Source: Bacteroides nordii WAL 11050 = JCM 12987 (GTDB taxonomy: Bacteria > Bacteroidota > Bacteroidia > Bacteroidales > Bacteroidaceae). From it: DNA of 64,000 nt. The notes below the pieces were generated by a model. The model had not been told where the DNA came from. It did no database searches and worked only from the letters and a program-made list of their open reading frames with translations. Within the stretch, counting starts at the first letter, position 1. The number at the start of each line of letters is the position of its first letter. Positions 37,380 through 51,044 of the stretch are shown here, piece by piece. The position numbers and the translations under genes are program-made. The DNA is taken from the NCBI GenBank assembly GCA_000613465.1, contig BAJA01000018.1, forward strand, positions 1 through 64,000, read 5' to 3'.

Positions 37380-40345
37380 ATGAATGTAAAAAGAGCAAAA
37401 CATTGTTTTTACCGGCATTTTCTGATCCTTGCCGGATTACTTGTTATGATGACGGCTTCGGCACAAGAAGTTACGGTGAAAGGTATTGTGAAGGATGTAG
37501 CCGGTGAACCGATTATCGGGGCCAATGTGACAGTGAAGGGAACTACTAACGGAACAATTACTGATATCGATGGTAACTATTCGCTTTCGGGAGTCAATCC
37601 ATCTTCCGTACTTGTTTTCTCCTTTATAGGGTATAAAAATCAGGAAATAAATTGTGAAGGGAAGCGTGAGATCAACGTCACACTTGAAGAAGATTTCCAA
37701 ACGCTGGAAGAAGTGGTGGTAGTTGGTTACGGTTCGTTGAGTAAGAAAGAGCTTTCCAGTTCTATTGTTCAGGTTGATAAGAATAAGTTTCAGCAAGGAG
37801 CAATGAATAATCCGATGGAGCTGTTGACGGGTAAGGTTGCAGGATTGAATGTGAATAACACAGCATCTGCTAATCCGAACTCAGGATCTTCCTTGCAGAT
37901 ACGTGGAGCTACTTCTCTTACAGCCTCTAATGATCCGTTGATTGTTATCGATGGAGTGGCAGGAGGTGATATCCGTAACCTTTCGTCACAGGATATTGAG
38001 TCTATGACGGTTTTAAAAGATGCTGGTTCGGCTGCTATTTATGGTACACGTGGTGCGAATGGCGTTATTTTGATTACGACTAAAAAAGGAGCTGGAGAAC
38101 CGGGAACTGCCAAGGTTACTTATGATAGTTGGTTTGGTATAAATCTGGCCAATTCAGGGCCGGACATTCTTTCACCGGATGAATTCCGCCGTTCACGACG
38201 TGGTACGGATTATGGTGCTTCTACTGATTGGTACGGATTGCTGATGAGAGATTTCTCTTATGACAATAATCAATATATATCGATAGATGGTAGTACCAAG
38301 AATGGTTATTACGGTGCTTCCTTTAACTATAAAAAAGCAACCGGACTGGACTTGGTTAGTGCACGTGAAGAATATGGTGGCCGGTTTGTAATAGAGCAAC
38401 GGGTCATGGATAACCGTCTGCAACTGAATGGTTCATTGAATGCTCGCCGGGTGAACGAAACATGGGGGAACGATGGCATGTTTGATACAGCTCTTTCCAT
38501 GAACCCTACCATGCCGCTATATGCCGATAATGGAAATTATTATCAGCCTACATCGCCTACCGGTGCACGTAATCCGGTGGCAGAACTGGTGGATATAGAC
38601 AACAACGGTCAACGTATGTATGTACTTGGAACGGCAGAAGCTAAACTGAATCTGCTTCGTACGGACAAACAATTGCTGAATACTTCTTTAAGCTATTCTT
38701 TGCACTATAATGATCTGAAACAGCATTATTTTACCCCTTCCACTTCAGGAGAATCTTACCAGTATGGCTATAAGGGACGTGCTGAAGTTACTTATCAAAA
38801 ATGGTATACTCAACGTTTGGAATGGTTAGGCAATTATTCTCTTGATCTGCAAGATCATAGTATTAAGGCTGTAGCAGGTTATACTTACGAAGAATCCCGC
38901 TGGGAACGTCTCAATGCCTCCAATAGTGATTTTGCTTATGATAATCTGAAATGGCATGACTTAAGTAGCGGTAGTTTTCTTAAAGCAGGGCAGGCAGGAA
39001 TGGGTACAGGACAGTCTGCTTCAAAATTGATCGGTGTTTTTGGTCGTGTAAATTATAATTGGAAAGATTTACTGATGGCATCGGCATCTATTCGTTACGA
39101 AGGTTCTACAAAATTCGGTAAGGATCATAAATGGGGAGCTTTTCCATCTGTTTCTTTGGCTTGGGAAATGGCCAATATGAAATTTATGAAGGGAGTTTCT
39201 GCAGTGGTTAATAGTTTGAAACCTCGAATTTCTTATGGTGTAACGGGACGTTCGGACTTTAGCTCTTATCTTTCTTTGGCTACATATAGTACTAATGGGA
39301 GTTACCTGATGGGAGAGAGTTGGGTGAATGGATATGCTCCTTCCGTTAATGCCAATCCAGATTTAGGTTGGGAAAAAGGAATTAGTACCAATGTGGGTGT
39401 TGATTTTGTTTTCTTTAAAAACAGACTAAGGGGATCTATTGATTGGTTCGATCGTCAGTCTAAAGATCTACTTTATAACTATACTGCTCCACAGCCTCCA
39501 TTTGTTTATAAGGATCTTCTTGTAAACGTAGGTACTACACAAAACCGTGGTTTTGAATTGACTCTGGAAGGAGATATATTCAAGGGAACAAGGTGGAATG
39601 GACTTCCGGTATCAACTATTCTTACGGAACTACCAAGTTGAAAGTACTTTCTAATGATATATATCATGCATCTTATATCGAATTATACCAGAAACCGGGA
39701 GTTGGTAGTAGTGAACACTTTTTCCGTATACAGGAAGGGGGCAAGGTAGGCCAGTTCTTTGGTTTTGAATACGCCGGTGTAGAAAATGGTAATATGATGG
39801 TTTATACAGATGAAGGAGAAATTGTTTCTGTTTCTGATGCTGAGAAAAAAGGAGATCAGTATAAGCGTTATATCGGTAACGGAACACCTACCTCTTTTCT
39901 CTCTTGGAGTAATACTTTACGTTATAAAAATTTTGATTTAAGTATCTTCTTCCGGGGAGCTTTCGGGTTTGATATATTTAATATGCGAAAGTATGGTATG
40001 GGTTTGCAAGGCTGTGGTACAGATAATGTGCTTCGTGATGCTTATCTGAAAGATAAAGATATGGTGACAGGGGGCGGTGTTATCTCTTCTTTCTTCCTCG
40101 AAAAAGGGGATTATGTGAAACTGGAAAACATAACTTTGGGGTATAACTTCACTCCAAAAGCTAATAAGATATTGGATGGTATGCGTGTTTTCCTTTCTGC
40201 TAAAAATCTTTTTACCCTGACCGGATATTCAGGTAATGATCCTTCCATTGTATCTGTCAATGGATTAACTCCGGGAGTGGATATCAATAGTGCCTATCCC
40301 ACTGCTACACAACTAAGTGTGGGAGTTACTTTGAAATTTAAATAA
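37380..40345 (+). CDS. susC: SusC-like TonB-dependent outer-membrane importer, frameshifted
   Basis: The TonB-dependent porin imports maltooligosaccharides with SusD as its lid. A signal peptide (about 1-29) is followed by a carboxypeptidase-D-like domain (VTVKGIVKDVAGEPIIGANV), the TonB box region EEVVVVGYG, the plug domain and the 22-strand barrel, ending in VGVTLKFK. The frame breaks at about 39588: one missing A in AAGGGAACAAGG. Restored, the product is 988 aa, which is normal. Both halves match the family throughout, so I read it as one gene. The restored protein begins the operon susC-D-E-like-GH13-GH13-GH97. Confidence 0.93.
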
Positions 40346-40377
40346 CCGAATAGAATCATTCAATAGAACGAAAGATT

Positions 40378-42171
40378 ATGAAATATATAAAATATAACTG
40401 GCTTTTAATAGCCATCCTGAGCTTTTCTATGTCATCTTGCTTCAATCTGGACGAAGAAGTATTTGACAGAGTGGATTCTTCAATTTATTATCAAAACGAG
40501 AATAGTGTGAAAGCCGCTGTTGCTTCTATCTATAGCAATGGGGCGTTGAGTTATATCGAATACTTCTGGTATCTTCAGGAGTTTTCTGCCGATCAGGTTT
40601 CCTGGCGTTCGTGGAACGGTGGATTGTGGGGATATGATGAAGGAGAGAAGTTTGTTCTTTCTACACATACATGGACACCTGATTCAAAGATTATCCGTAC
40701 AACATGGGAAACTGCATGGACCACGATCGGGTTATGTAATACGCTGCTTGTTGACTTAGAGTCATTGGATGCTGCTTCTTTGAAGATGACTGCCGAAAAA
40801 CTAAATACTTATATCGGTGAAGTGCGTACTTTACGGGCATGGGCATATTACAATATCTTCGAAATATGGGGAGGTGCATTACCACTTAATATCTCTGTAG
40901 GTACCGATATCCCTCCGACTGCAGACCCTGATTTCGATACGAGTTGCAAGAAGATCTATAGTTTTATCATAAGCGAACTGGACGATTGCGTAAATGATCT
41001 GAATAAAAATGACGTGAATCGTATGAACCAGGCCGTGAACCGAATAATTAAAGCACGTTTGCTATTGAACTCTGAAGTATTTATCAAAGAAAATCATTAT
41101 GCAGAATGTGCTACGCTTTGCCAGGAACTGTTGGATAATAAATATGGTACATATTCCATCGCAGAGGATTATCGCGATATTTACTCTATAGACAATATTA
41201 ATTGTCCGGAAGTAATAATGGCTTTTGCTTTTGAAATTGGACAACTCAATGGTGGATGGATGCGCGATATGCCTTTCCTTCCTTATAATATATGGGATTA
41301 TTTTGGTGGTACATATCAGCAGAGTCCTTGGAATTGTGTGTGTCTGACTCCTTCATTTGATAACTCTGGTAATGTAAATACCTACGGGGGAACGGACAAT
41401 CCGAAGTGCTTTCTTGATGCTCCTTATAATGATAAGCTGGGCGCTATATACGAACGGTATGATGACCGGGATATTCGTAAACAAAATTATATATATGACG
41501 AAACCAGCAATAGTTATAAAGGTATGTTCCTAAAAGGTGCTATCAAGGCAAACTATGGAACGGGAGAAGCGTTGACAGCTGATGCTGACCGTGATGGACA
41601 ACCAATTGTATATGTGGATCAGGTAGGTACATTTATGAATAAAGGCCGTAATCTGGAAGATGTGATGTCTCCTCGGTGGGGAGAAACAACCTCTGGGGTA
41701 CGATTGGTAAAATATCCGATTTATCCGGCTACTACAGGTATTGATTTTCAGGATATTGATGAAGTTGAATTTCGTCTTTCAGAAGTAGTCTATATGCTTG
41801 CCGAATGTAAAATGCGTGCCGGAGATGCCGGAGGAGCTAAAGAGTTGGTGAATAGTGTACGTCAACGTTATTTTTCTGCTACTGATTGGGCTCAGGTGAA
41901 GGATGAACCAGGGCGTGGTTACACCGATTTTGATATGGATTGGATGCTGGGACAATGGGGGATGGAGTTTTTATCCGAAGGTCGCCGTCGCCGTACTGAT
42001 CTACGCCGTTTTGATAAATTCACACAAGGACAGTGGTGGTTCTTTGGCCGTGCTACAGAAGATGGTAAAACGCTTCCTGCCAAACGTGATCGTAAATATG
42101 AATGGTATCCACTTCCGTCATCAGCTTTATTGGTTAATCCGGGATTGATCCAAAATTCTAATTATAATTAA
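40378..42171 (+). CDS. susD: SusD-like starch-binding outer-membrane lipoprotein
   Basis: SusD captures alpha-glucans at the cell surface and forms the lid of SusC. The 597-aa protein has a lipobox (MSSC, Cys21) and the family's TPR-helical scaffold (LRTWAYYNIFEIWGG-like segment near 141-163 and the C-terminal MLGQWGMEFLSEGRRRRTDLRRF). The reading frame is intact. It sits 32 bases after susC and 18 before the CBM lipoprotein, clearly in one operon. Confidence 0.92.
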   Translation: MKYIKYNWLLIAILSFSMSSCFNLDEEVFDRVDSSIYYQNENSVKAAVASIYSNGALSYIEYFWYLQEFSADQVSWRSWNGGLWGYDEGEKFVLSTHTWTPDSKIIRTTWETAWTTIGLCNTLLVDLESLDAASLKMTAEKLNTYIGEVRTLRAWAYYNIFEIWGGALPLNISVGTDIPPTADPDFDTSCKKIYSFIISELDDCVNDLNKNDVNRMNQAVNRIIKARLLLNSEVFIKENHYAECATLCQELLDNKYGTYSIAEDYRDIYSIDNINCPEVIMAFAFEIGQLNGGWMRDMPFLPYNIWDYFGGTYQQSPWNCVCLTPSFDNSGNVNTYGGTDNPKCFLDAPYNDKLGAIYERYDDRDIRKQNYIYDETSNSYKGMFLKGAIKANYGTGEALTADADRDGQPIVYVDQVGTFMNKGRNLEDVMSPRWGETTSGVRLVKYPIYPATTGIDFQDIDEVEFRLSEVVYMLAECKMRAGDAGGAKELVNSVRQRYFSATDWAQVKDEPGRGYTDFDMDWMLGQWGMEFLSEGRRRRTDLRRFDKFTQGQWWFFGRATEDGKTLPAKRDRKYEWYPLPSSALLVNPGLIQNSNYN

Positions 42172-42189
42172 CTTTAAACCATAATATCC

Positions 42190-43613
42190 ATGAAGAGGAA
42201 TCTTATTTATTTGCTACTGGTATTGCCTTTACTAGTTTTACTGGGTAGTTGTGACGATAAAGAGGAAATTGTGTTTGACCATGAATTACCTCAGTTTGAA
42301 TTGAAAGAAAATGCCATCTTACTGGAAGTTATTATGCCGCAAGGTACAAGTAAAGATGATGAAATTTATATTGTTGGTGAGTTTAATGGCGGAGAAGACG
42401 TTGCTGTGGAACAGTTGGAGTGGCGTTTGGAGAAAGCCTCCAATAGTGAAGTAAAATGGGGAATTTATCTGATCCCTTCTACTTTTAAAGATGGAAAGAC
42501 GCTTGCCGACGGATTTTATTTCTTTTCTAAGAAGAATGGTGCGGAACGTACTGTGAAAAATGAAGACTCTATACATCGACTGGATATAGGTATCGGAACA
42601 CGTACTAATGTATGGGTGAATCGTTGGGAGTCTTATTTTGAACCGGAAGATCCGGATGAAGAGACACACGATGGCTATGTGATTTATGTAGAAGATAATT
42701 CCACTTGGGAAACATTGTCTCTTTATGCATGGGGGGATGCTGAACTTGGTGGAGGCTGGCCGGGTATTCAGGTAACAGGAACCAAAACAATAGGAAAGGT
42801 AACCTATAAATACTTTGACACGGGCGAATCTTTCAAAGGACTGAGCATAAATTTGATTTTCAACGATAATGGAGGGGGAAAACAACTGGAAGGAGAAGGA
42901 CTTAATATAACATTGGATCGCGACTATTATTTCCGTATTACAGATACAAGTTATGAAGAGATAATTTTGAGTGACTATGAAGGATATACTATATATATAG
43001 AAGATGCCACTACCTGGGGAGTTCAGAATGCATATGGATGGGCTGATGGCGGTGATATAACCCCTAGTTGGCCTGGTATTGCTGTGACCGGAACGAAGGA
43101 TATCAATGGGGTAACTTATAAATATATAGAAATGGGCGAAGACTGAATGGTAAGTTCATGAATCTTATTCTCAATGGGGGTACTTCACAGGCAGCTGATA
43201 TTCCGGTAACGTTGGATCGTGATTATTATTTCCGGGTGACGGATAGCGGTTCTACAGAAGTGGACCCGTATGCACCGGAACCGGAAGAGCCGGAAGAACC
43301 GGGTGAAGCTCATTTCATTTATGTTATCGATAATACCGATTGGGAAGGGCTTTCTCTTTACGGATATGGTGGTGCTGTGTTGGGAGGTGCTTGGCCGGGA
43401 CTTTCAGTGACCGGGACAAAAGAAATAGATGGTATCGTTTACAAGTACTTCAGTATAGCTCCCGAAAATGACGGTAAAGAGATAAACTTGATTTTTAACG
43501 GAAATGGAGGAACGGTACAGCTTCCCGATCTGCCGATAACATTGAACCGTGATTATTATTTTACTATTACAGCGACAGGGTGTACAGAACTAGACCCTCC
43601 TGCTACTAATTAA
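42190..43613 (+). CDS. Three-module starch-binding lipoprotein (SusE/F-like position, CBM26-like), frameshifted
   Basis: The lipoprotein (lipobox LLGSC, Cys21) has an N-terminal domain (about 25-150) and three repeated CBM26-like modules: about 160-255, 265-355 and 365-470. Each contains an aromatic pair followed by WPGI/L.VTGTK and ends in LDRDYYF or LNRDYYF. The frame breaks at about 43143; one missing C restores GEDLNGKFMNL and a 474-aa product. It occupies the place of SusE/F and probably holds starch on the cell surface. This domain set differs from B. thetaiotaomicron SusE and SusF. Confidence 0.82.
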
Positions 43614-43627
43614 AACTGAATGAAAAG

Positions 43628-44971
43628 ATGAAACTTGGATATATTAAAACAGTTATACCTATGTTATTACTGTGCTTCTTTACGGGGTGCAGTGATAGCT
43701 CTGACGATAAAATGGGAGAGCCGGAAGTAATTCCTACTGGAGTGATTAATGAAGTTATAATGTACGAAGCCAATCTGAAGGTATTTGCCCGTACAGGAGC
43801 GTTTAATGCAATATCTTCCCGTTTGGACGAAATCAAGGCATTGGGTATTAATGTTCTGTGGTTGATGCCTGTCTATGAGGAGGGAGTGAAGGATGCAATC
43901 GGCTCACCTTATTGTGTGAAAGATTATAAAAAGGTGAATGAAGCATATGGCACTCTGGAAGAATTGAAAGCTTTGGTGAAGAAAGCACATGAAAAAGATA
44001 TGAGAGTTATTCTGGATTGGGTGGCGAATCATACTTCCTGGGATAACGCTTGGATACAGAACAAATCATGGTATACACAAGATGCCGGAGGGAACATTGT
44101 TTCTCCTGAAGGGATGGGATGGACGGATGTAGCCGACTTGGATTATAGCAATACTGAAATGCGTGAAGCAATGTTGGATGCTATGAAGTATTGGATAACA
44201 GAAGCCGATGTAGATGGTTTCCGTTGCGATCATGCCGAAGGAGTACCCGATGATTTCTGGGCACAGGCTATCAATGAACTGAAGGCTTTGAAAGGAGCTG
44301 GATTGTTAATGTTGGCCGAAGGTTCTAAATCATCTTTGTATACAGCTGGCTTTGATATTGTATATGGATGGGAGTTTGCTTCGAAGTTGGGAGATGTTTT
44401 TTCCGGTAAAGCAACATTGTCTGCTCTTTATGATGTACACAAAAAGGAGTATCAGGAGGTACCGGAAGGTAAACAACGGTTACGTTATTCTACTAATCAT
44501 GATTTGGCATCCGAACACTCACCGTTGCAGACTTATGGCAATGACCGCGGTGCAATGGCTGCTTTTGTAATTGCCTCTACGTTGGGTGGTACTCCACTTA
44601 TTTATAGTTCTCAGGAGATTGCTTATTCTAAAGCGCTCTCTTTCTTCGATTATCAGCTGATGGACTGGAACTTAAATTCGGACTACTTAAATGAATATAA
44701 GAAATTGATGGAGATTTATACTTCGTCTTCTATGTTGAGAAGTGCAGGTGTAAAGATATACGATACCGGAAAAGCTGCTTCTTTTTATCGGGTGTCTGGT
44801 GATGAGGCCATCTTGGTTATTGCAAATACAAGTAGTACTACTGAAACTATTAAGGTCCCCATTGAACGTGTCGGCGATCGTATGAGAAACCTAATGGATA
44901 ATGAAGTGGTGACACTTCCGGTTGCACTCACTATGGAACCTTATCAATATTATATTTGGAAAAAAGAATAA
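43628..44971 (+). CDS. GH13 alpha-amylase-family lipoprotein
   Basis: The 447-aa lipoprotein (lipobox FTGC) has the four GH13 signatures: VILDWVANHTS (region I), GFRCDHAEGVP with the nucleophile Asp (II), LMLAEGSK with the acid/base Glu (III), and STNHD (IV). It probably cleaves starch chains on the surface or in the periplasm. It is followed by a second GH13 only 5 bases after its stop. The sequence is shorter than SusA or SusG and lacks an extra CBM. Confidence 0.9.
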   Translation: MKLGYIKTVIPMLLLCFFTGCSDSSDDKMGEPEVIPTGVINEVIMYEANLKVFARTGAFNAISSRLDEIKALGINVLWLMPVYEEGVKDAIGSPYCVKDYKKVNEAYGTLEELKALVKKAHEKDMRVILDWVANHTSWDNAWIQNKSWYTQDAGGNIVSPEGMGWTDVADLDYSNTEMREAMLDAMKYWITEADVDGFRCDHAEGVPDDFWAQAINELKALKGAGLLMLAEGSKSSLYTAGFDIVYGWEFASKLGDVFSGKATLSALYDVHKKEYQEVPEGKQRLRYSTNHDLASEHSPLQTYGNDRGAMAAFVIASTLGGTPLIYSSQEIAYSKALSFFDYQLMDWNLNSDYLNEYKKLMEIYTSSSMLRSAGVKIYDTGKAASFYRVSGDEAILVIANTSSTTETIKVPIERVGDRMRNLMDNEVVTLPVALTMEPYQYYIWKKE

Positions 44972-44976
44972 GGGTT

Positions 44977-46301
44977 ATGCGAATCAAAAAGGTGTTGTTT
45001 TCAATAGGATTGCTGTCGTTGCTTTGTGCTTGTAACGGGCAACGGCAGCCTACTCAGCCAACGTATGTGTTGCCTGCCCCTGAAGATGTGATGATGTATC
45101 AGGTGAATCCTCGTGTATTTGCTCCCAGCAATTCTTTTAATACGGTAGGTACTTATCTGGACTCTGTCCGGCAGTTAGGCGTGAATGTCGTATGGTTTAT
45201 GCCTGTAAATGAAGTAGGTGAAGAGAAGTCGGTCAACTCTCCTTATTGTGTGAAAGATTATAGAAAACTGAATCCAGAGTTCGGAACAATGGATGAATTC
45301 AGACGAGTAGTCAATCAATGTCATGATAGAGGAATGAGTGTTATTATCGATTGGGTGGCAAATCATACTTCGTGGGATAATGAGTGGCTGCAAACCAAAG
45401 ACTGGTATATGCAGGACGCTGATGGGAATGTTATTTCTCCCCCTAATACCGGATGGCATGATGTTGCAGCTTGAATTTTGATAATCAAGAGATGAGATTG
45501 TCAATGATTGATGCCATGAAGTTTTGGATAGATAGTGTCGGAGTGGATGGATTTCGGTGTGATGCGGCAGATTTTGTTCCATTTGATTTCTGGAAACAGG
45601 CGATTGATTCACTTCGTGCTATTCCGGCACATCGTTTGCTGATGTTGGCAGAAGGCAAACGAAAAGATCATTTTGAAGCAGGGTTTGATATGAATTATGC
45701 CTGGGATTTTTTGGAAGGAGTCCGGGATGTATTTTTGAAGGATAGCTGTGCTTCAGTGTTATTTGATATTGATCGTGCGGAATACGACTCTCTTCCGGAA
45801 GGGAGAGTAAAGTTACGGTTTACAACGAATCATGATGAGACGATGAAAATGTCTCCTATCCGGGAGTTTGAGGGAGAACGTGGAGCAATGGCGGCTTTTG
45901 TCCTTTCTACTTATTTGCGTGGGGGAGCTTTGATCTATAGTTCCCAAGAGATGGGATATCCGGACCGGATTGACTTCTTCCACTATTGTCCTGTAGACTG
46001 GAATTCTAAAAATGCGTTACGAAAAGAGTTTGAAACTCTGATGAAGCTATATAATGAATATCCTGCAATTCGTAAAGGTTCGATTAAAGAGTATCCGGAT
46101 TGCAATGTATTTGTTTTTGAGAAAGTTTCCGGTACGGATCGCTTTCTTATAGCGGTAAATGTGCGTAATCAGGAACAGGACGTTGCTTTGCCGGAGGAAT
46201 GGAAAAATCATATCTGTACTGATATGCAGACAGGTATTCGGGAGTATTTTAAAGAAATATTATCTTTGGAACCCTATCAATATAAAATATTTAAATATTA
46301 A
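44977..46301 (+). CDS. Second GH13 alpha-amylase-family lipoprotein, frameshifted
   Basis: A tandem relative of the preceding gene, with lipobox LLCAC and GH13 motifs VIIDWVANHTS, GFRCDAADFVP, LMLAEGKR and TTNHDET. The start at 44977 (MRIKKVLFSIG) lies just after the previous stop; I prefer it to an in-frame ATG at 44956 because it begins the lipoprotein signal. One missing T at about 45471 breaks the frame; restoring it gives AALNFDNQEMRLSM and a 441-aa enzyme. Two adjacent GH13 genes suggest duplication followed by divergence, perhaps endo- and exo-type cleavage. Confidence 0.88.
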
Positions 46302-46321
46302 ATACATATATATAATTCATT

Positions 46322-48467
<2,146 letters not shown>

Positions 48468-48506
48468 GGGAATTTTCCTGCATTTAATATTAAAGTTAAC
48501 AATAAG

Positions 48507-48541
48507 AAAAGCACGGGCCGTGAGGTTCGTGCTTTTTGCTA
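48507..48541 (+). terminator. Rho-independent terminator of the alpha-glucan operon
   Basis: AAAAGCACG (48507-48515) pairs with CGTGCTTTT (48528-48536), followed by T residues. Confidence 0.75.
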
Positions 48542-48742
48542 TATAGAGATTTGGGTTGAGAGAGTTTATAATGCAGATTGCTTCCTGATCAATTTTCTTT
48601 TATAAGGTAATACACTGGTTATTCTTTGATTGATTAAAAAACAAAAACTATTTTGTTTAATTTGTACGGATTTCTTTTCTGTTTTAATAAATGAAAGTTA
48701 TAATATTTACTATAAAATAATGAGCAATACCAAAAGATTTTC
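48542..48742. other. Intergenic region before tmRNA
   Basis: I see no gene in this AT-rich stretch. Its right end carries the tmRNA promoter. Confidence 0.5.
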
Positions 48743-48750
48743 TATCTTTG
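48743..48750 (+). promoter_or_regulatory. -7 box of tmRNA
   Basis: TATCTTTG lies 13 bases upstream of the mature tmRNA 5' end. No clear -33 motif is visible. Confidence 0.55.
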
Positions 48751-48763
48751 CAAAACTATATCT

Positions 48764-49157
48764 GGGGTTGACTGGATTTGACAGCGGGCAGAAATAGTGA
48801 GTAAGCATGCAGTGCGTCGTTGATTGGCACTTAAATCTCAGTCCTCAAAATTTTATCTGGCGAAACTAATTACGCTCTTGCTGCTTAATCGAATCATAGT
48901 AGATTAGCTTAATCCAGGCACCAGGTGCCAGGACGAGACATCACTCGGAAGCTGTTGCTCCGAAGCATTCCGGTTCAGTGGTGCAGTTACATCGGGGATA
49001 GCCTGAAGTGGCCTCGCGTTTTGGGTGAAACTTAAGAGGATAAGGTAATGGTTGATGGCTTTGGTTCTGCCGTTACACGAAAAATTAGGCAAAGATAAGC
49101 ATGTAGAAAGCTTATGATTTCCTCGTTTGGACGAGGGTTCGACTCCCTCCAGCTCCA
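48764..49157 (+). ncRNA. ssrA: Transfer-messenger RNA (tmRNA)
   Basis: tmRNA rescues stalled ribosomes and tags the incomplete peptide. The 5' end GGGGTTG pairs with the 3' CAGCTCC of the acceptor stem, and the T-arm GGTTCGACTCC is intact. The tag frame at about 48859-48888 reads GETNYALAA and stop, the form I know from Bacteroides. The genomic 3' end reads A then CAC, so the CCA is not fully encoded. A strong terminator follows at 49161. Confidence 0.95.
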
Positions 49158-49160
49158 CAC

Positions 49161-49200
49161 AAAAAAAGAAACCACTCTTTTAAGGGTGGTTTCTTTTTTT
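49161..49200. terminator. Bidirectional terminator after tmRNA
   Basis: AAAAAAGAAACCAC pairs with GTGGTTTCTTTTTT across a short loop; both arms end in homopolymers. Confidence 0.75.
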
Positions 49201-49341
49201 ATGTTCATCCAACAAATATGTGGTTATCAAAAAAGTAAGTACAAGATTTATTAAAAAAGAGATGTAAGATAGTATATGAATATTTATTCTTGTGTAATCG
49301 CTTGATTTATAGCTAATATATATACCCTGTTTTAAGATATA

Positions 49342-49428
49342 CAAGAGTGTACACCTATGTGAGTGTTAATTGTACACTCTTGCCATACTATATTGTACAC
49401 TCTTGATAAACTAAAATGTACACTCTTG
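49342..49428. repeat. Phased TGTACACTCTTG repeats
   Basis: Three direct copies of TGTACACTCTTG lie at 49371-49382, 49394-49405 and 49417-49428, a 23-bp period. One inverted copy (CAAGAGTGTACA) lies at 49342-49353. The array is in the spacer between the convergent tmRNA and guaB-like genes, about 100 bases from the latter's stop, where no promoter is expected. Its function is unknown. Confidence 0.8.
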
Positions 49429-49526
49429 TAAGGTAAATCCAAAGTGTTAAAAAACACATTAACACTATTAGCAAAATGAGTGTTTGTTGAATGAACCTTT
49501 TTTGTGTATATGATAGATGATAATTA

Positions 49527-51020
49527 TTATCCTTTCTCTTTCAGAATCACATCATGTGCGCCACCTTCGGTAATGCTTGTTGATGAAACCATGGTGATCT
49601 TGGCATTTTGTTGCAATTCCGGGATATTGACAGCACCACAACTACACATGGTAGCTCTGATTTTACCCAGAGTTACAGCAAGGTTGTCTTTCATCTTGCC
49701 TGCATAAGGTACGTAACTGTCTACACCCTCTTCGAACTTCAATGACTCTGTTCCACCCATATCATACCGTTGCCAGTTTTGTGCACGATTGGAACCTTCA
49801 CCCCAGTATTCTTTTACATAACTGTTTTTGATACATAACTTTTTAGTAGGAGATTCGTCAAAACGGGCAAAATAACGTCCCATCATCAGGAAGTCAGCTC
49901 CCATAGCCAAAGCAAGCACCATATGATAGTCCTGTACCAGGCCACCATCACTGCAAATAGGTACATAGATACCCGTTTGAGCTTTGTATTCGTCACGTGC
50001 TTTGGCTACATCCTGCAAAGCGGTTGCCTGTCCACGTCCAATACCTTTCTGTTCGCGGGTGATACAGATAGAACCTCCGCCAATGCCTACTTTTATGAAA
50101 TCGGCTCCGGCTTCTACCAGGTAACGGAACCCTTCTTTATCAACAACATTACCGGCACCAACCAGTACCTTGTTACCATATTTTGTTTTGATCCATTTCA
50201 GTGTTTCATACTGCCATTCCGAGTAACCATCTGAAGAGTCAATACAAAGTACATCTACACCGGCTTCTATCAGAGCAGGAACACGTTCCATATAGTCACG
50301 GGTATTGATTCCGGCGCCTACCAATAGTTTCTTATCCGGGCTGGATACTTCATTGGGATTCTCTTTATGGCTGTCATAGTCTTTACGGAAGACGAAATAA
50401 GCCAGATGTTGTTCTTTATCAATGATAGGAAGGGTGTTGAGTTTATGATCCCAGATTATCTGATTGGCTTCACTTAGTGTAAGCCCTACTTCACCTACAA
50501 TCAGTTTTTCAAAAGGAGTCATGAAATCTTTGATCTTTTTGTCGCGTGCATCTCTTGATATGCGATAGTCACGGCTGGTAACGAGTCCTAATAGTTTGCC
50601 ATTCGGGGTACCATCGTCTGTAATACCAATAGTAGAATGCCCTGTTTGTGCAAGCAGGCGGGGTACATCGTCCAACGTATGTTCCGGTGTCAGGTTTGAA
50701 TCGCTTGTGACAAAACCAGCCTTAAACTTTTTCACTTTTCGCACCATCTCTGCCTGGCTGGCAATGGGTTGTGAACCAAAGATAAAAGAAAGGCCTCCGT
50801 TACGTGCCAATTCAATAGCCAGTTCAGGGCCGGATACAGATTGCATGATTGCTGAAACAAAAGGGATATTCAATTCGATTGCCGACTGTGCACCCACATT
50901 GTGTTTTACCAACGGTGTTCTCAATGAAACATTAGAGGGGACACACTGCTTGGTAGTAAGACCGGGAATAAGTAAGTATTCACCAAAAGTTCTGGAAACT
51001 TCTTCTACGTAGATTGCCAT
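49527..51020 (-). CDS. guaB: IMP dehydrogenase, divergent Tritrichomonas-like type
   Basis: Converts IMP to XMP, the committed step to GMP. The 497-aa protein starts at 51020 ([15 protein letters not shown]); the longer 51047 start overlaps a -7 box. It has the TIM barrel with two CBS domains inserted (about 95-215), the catalytic Cys loop [17 protein letters not shown] and the mobile-flap Arg-Tyr pair in NWQRYDMGG. This loop differs from ordinary bacterial IMPDH (GPGSICTTR) and, from memory, closely matches the IMPDH of the protozoan Tritrichomonas foetus. It is a single gene facing tmRNA. Confidence 0.92.
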   Translation of the reverse strand: MAIYVEEVSRTFGEYLLIPGLTTKQCVPSNVSLRTPLVKHNVGAQSAIELNIPFVSAIMQSVSGPELAIELARNGGLSFIFGSQPIASQAEMVRKVKKFKAGFVTSDSNLTPEHTLDDVPRLLAQTGHSTIGITDDGTPNGKLLGLVTSRDYRISRDARDKKIKDFMTPFEKLIVGEVGLTLSEANQIIWDHKLNTLPIIDKEQHLAYFVFRKDYDSHKENPNEVSSPDKKLLVGAGINTRDYMERVPALIEAGVDVLCIDSSDGYSEWQYETLKWIKTKYGNKVLVGAGNVVDKEGFRYLVEAGADFIKVGIGGGSICITREQKGIGRGQATALQDVAKARDEYKAQTGIYVPICSDGGLVQDYHMVLALAMGADFLMMGRYFARFDESPTKKLCIKNSYVKEYWGEGSNRAQNWQRYDMGGTESLKFEEGVDSYVPYAGKMKDNLAVTLGKIRATMCSCGAVNIPELQQNAKITMVSSTSITEGGAHDVILKEKG

Positions 51021-51044
51021 AAGAATTTTTATTTTTATGGCATG

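Noticed and set aside
42319-42885. 188-aa minus-strand ORF opposite the CBM lipoprotein
   Set aside because: It is a mirror of a real, repetitive coding region and has no motif of its own.
48904-49158. 84-aa minus-strand ORF inside the tmRNA
   Set aside because: It lies wholly within ssrA; its apparent protein is the complement of a structural RNA.
49342-49428. CRISPR array
   Set aside because: The 12-base repeats with 11-base gaps are too short, one copy is inverted, and there are no cas genes.
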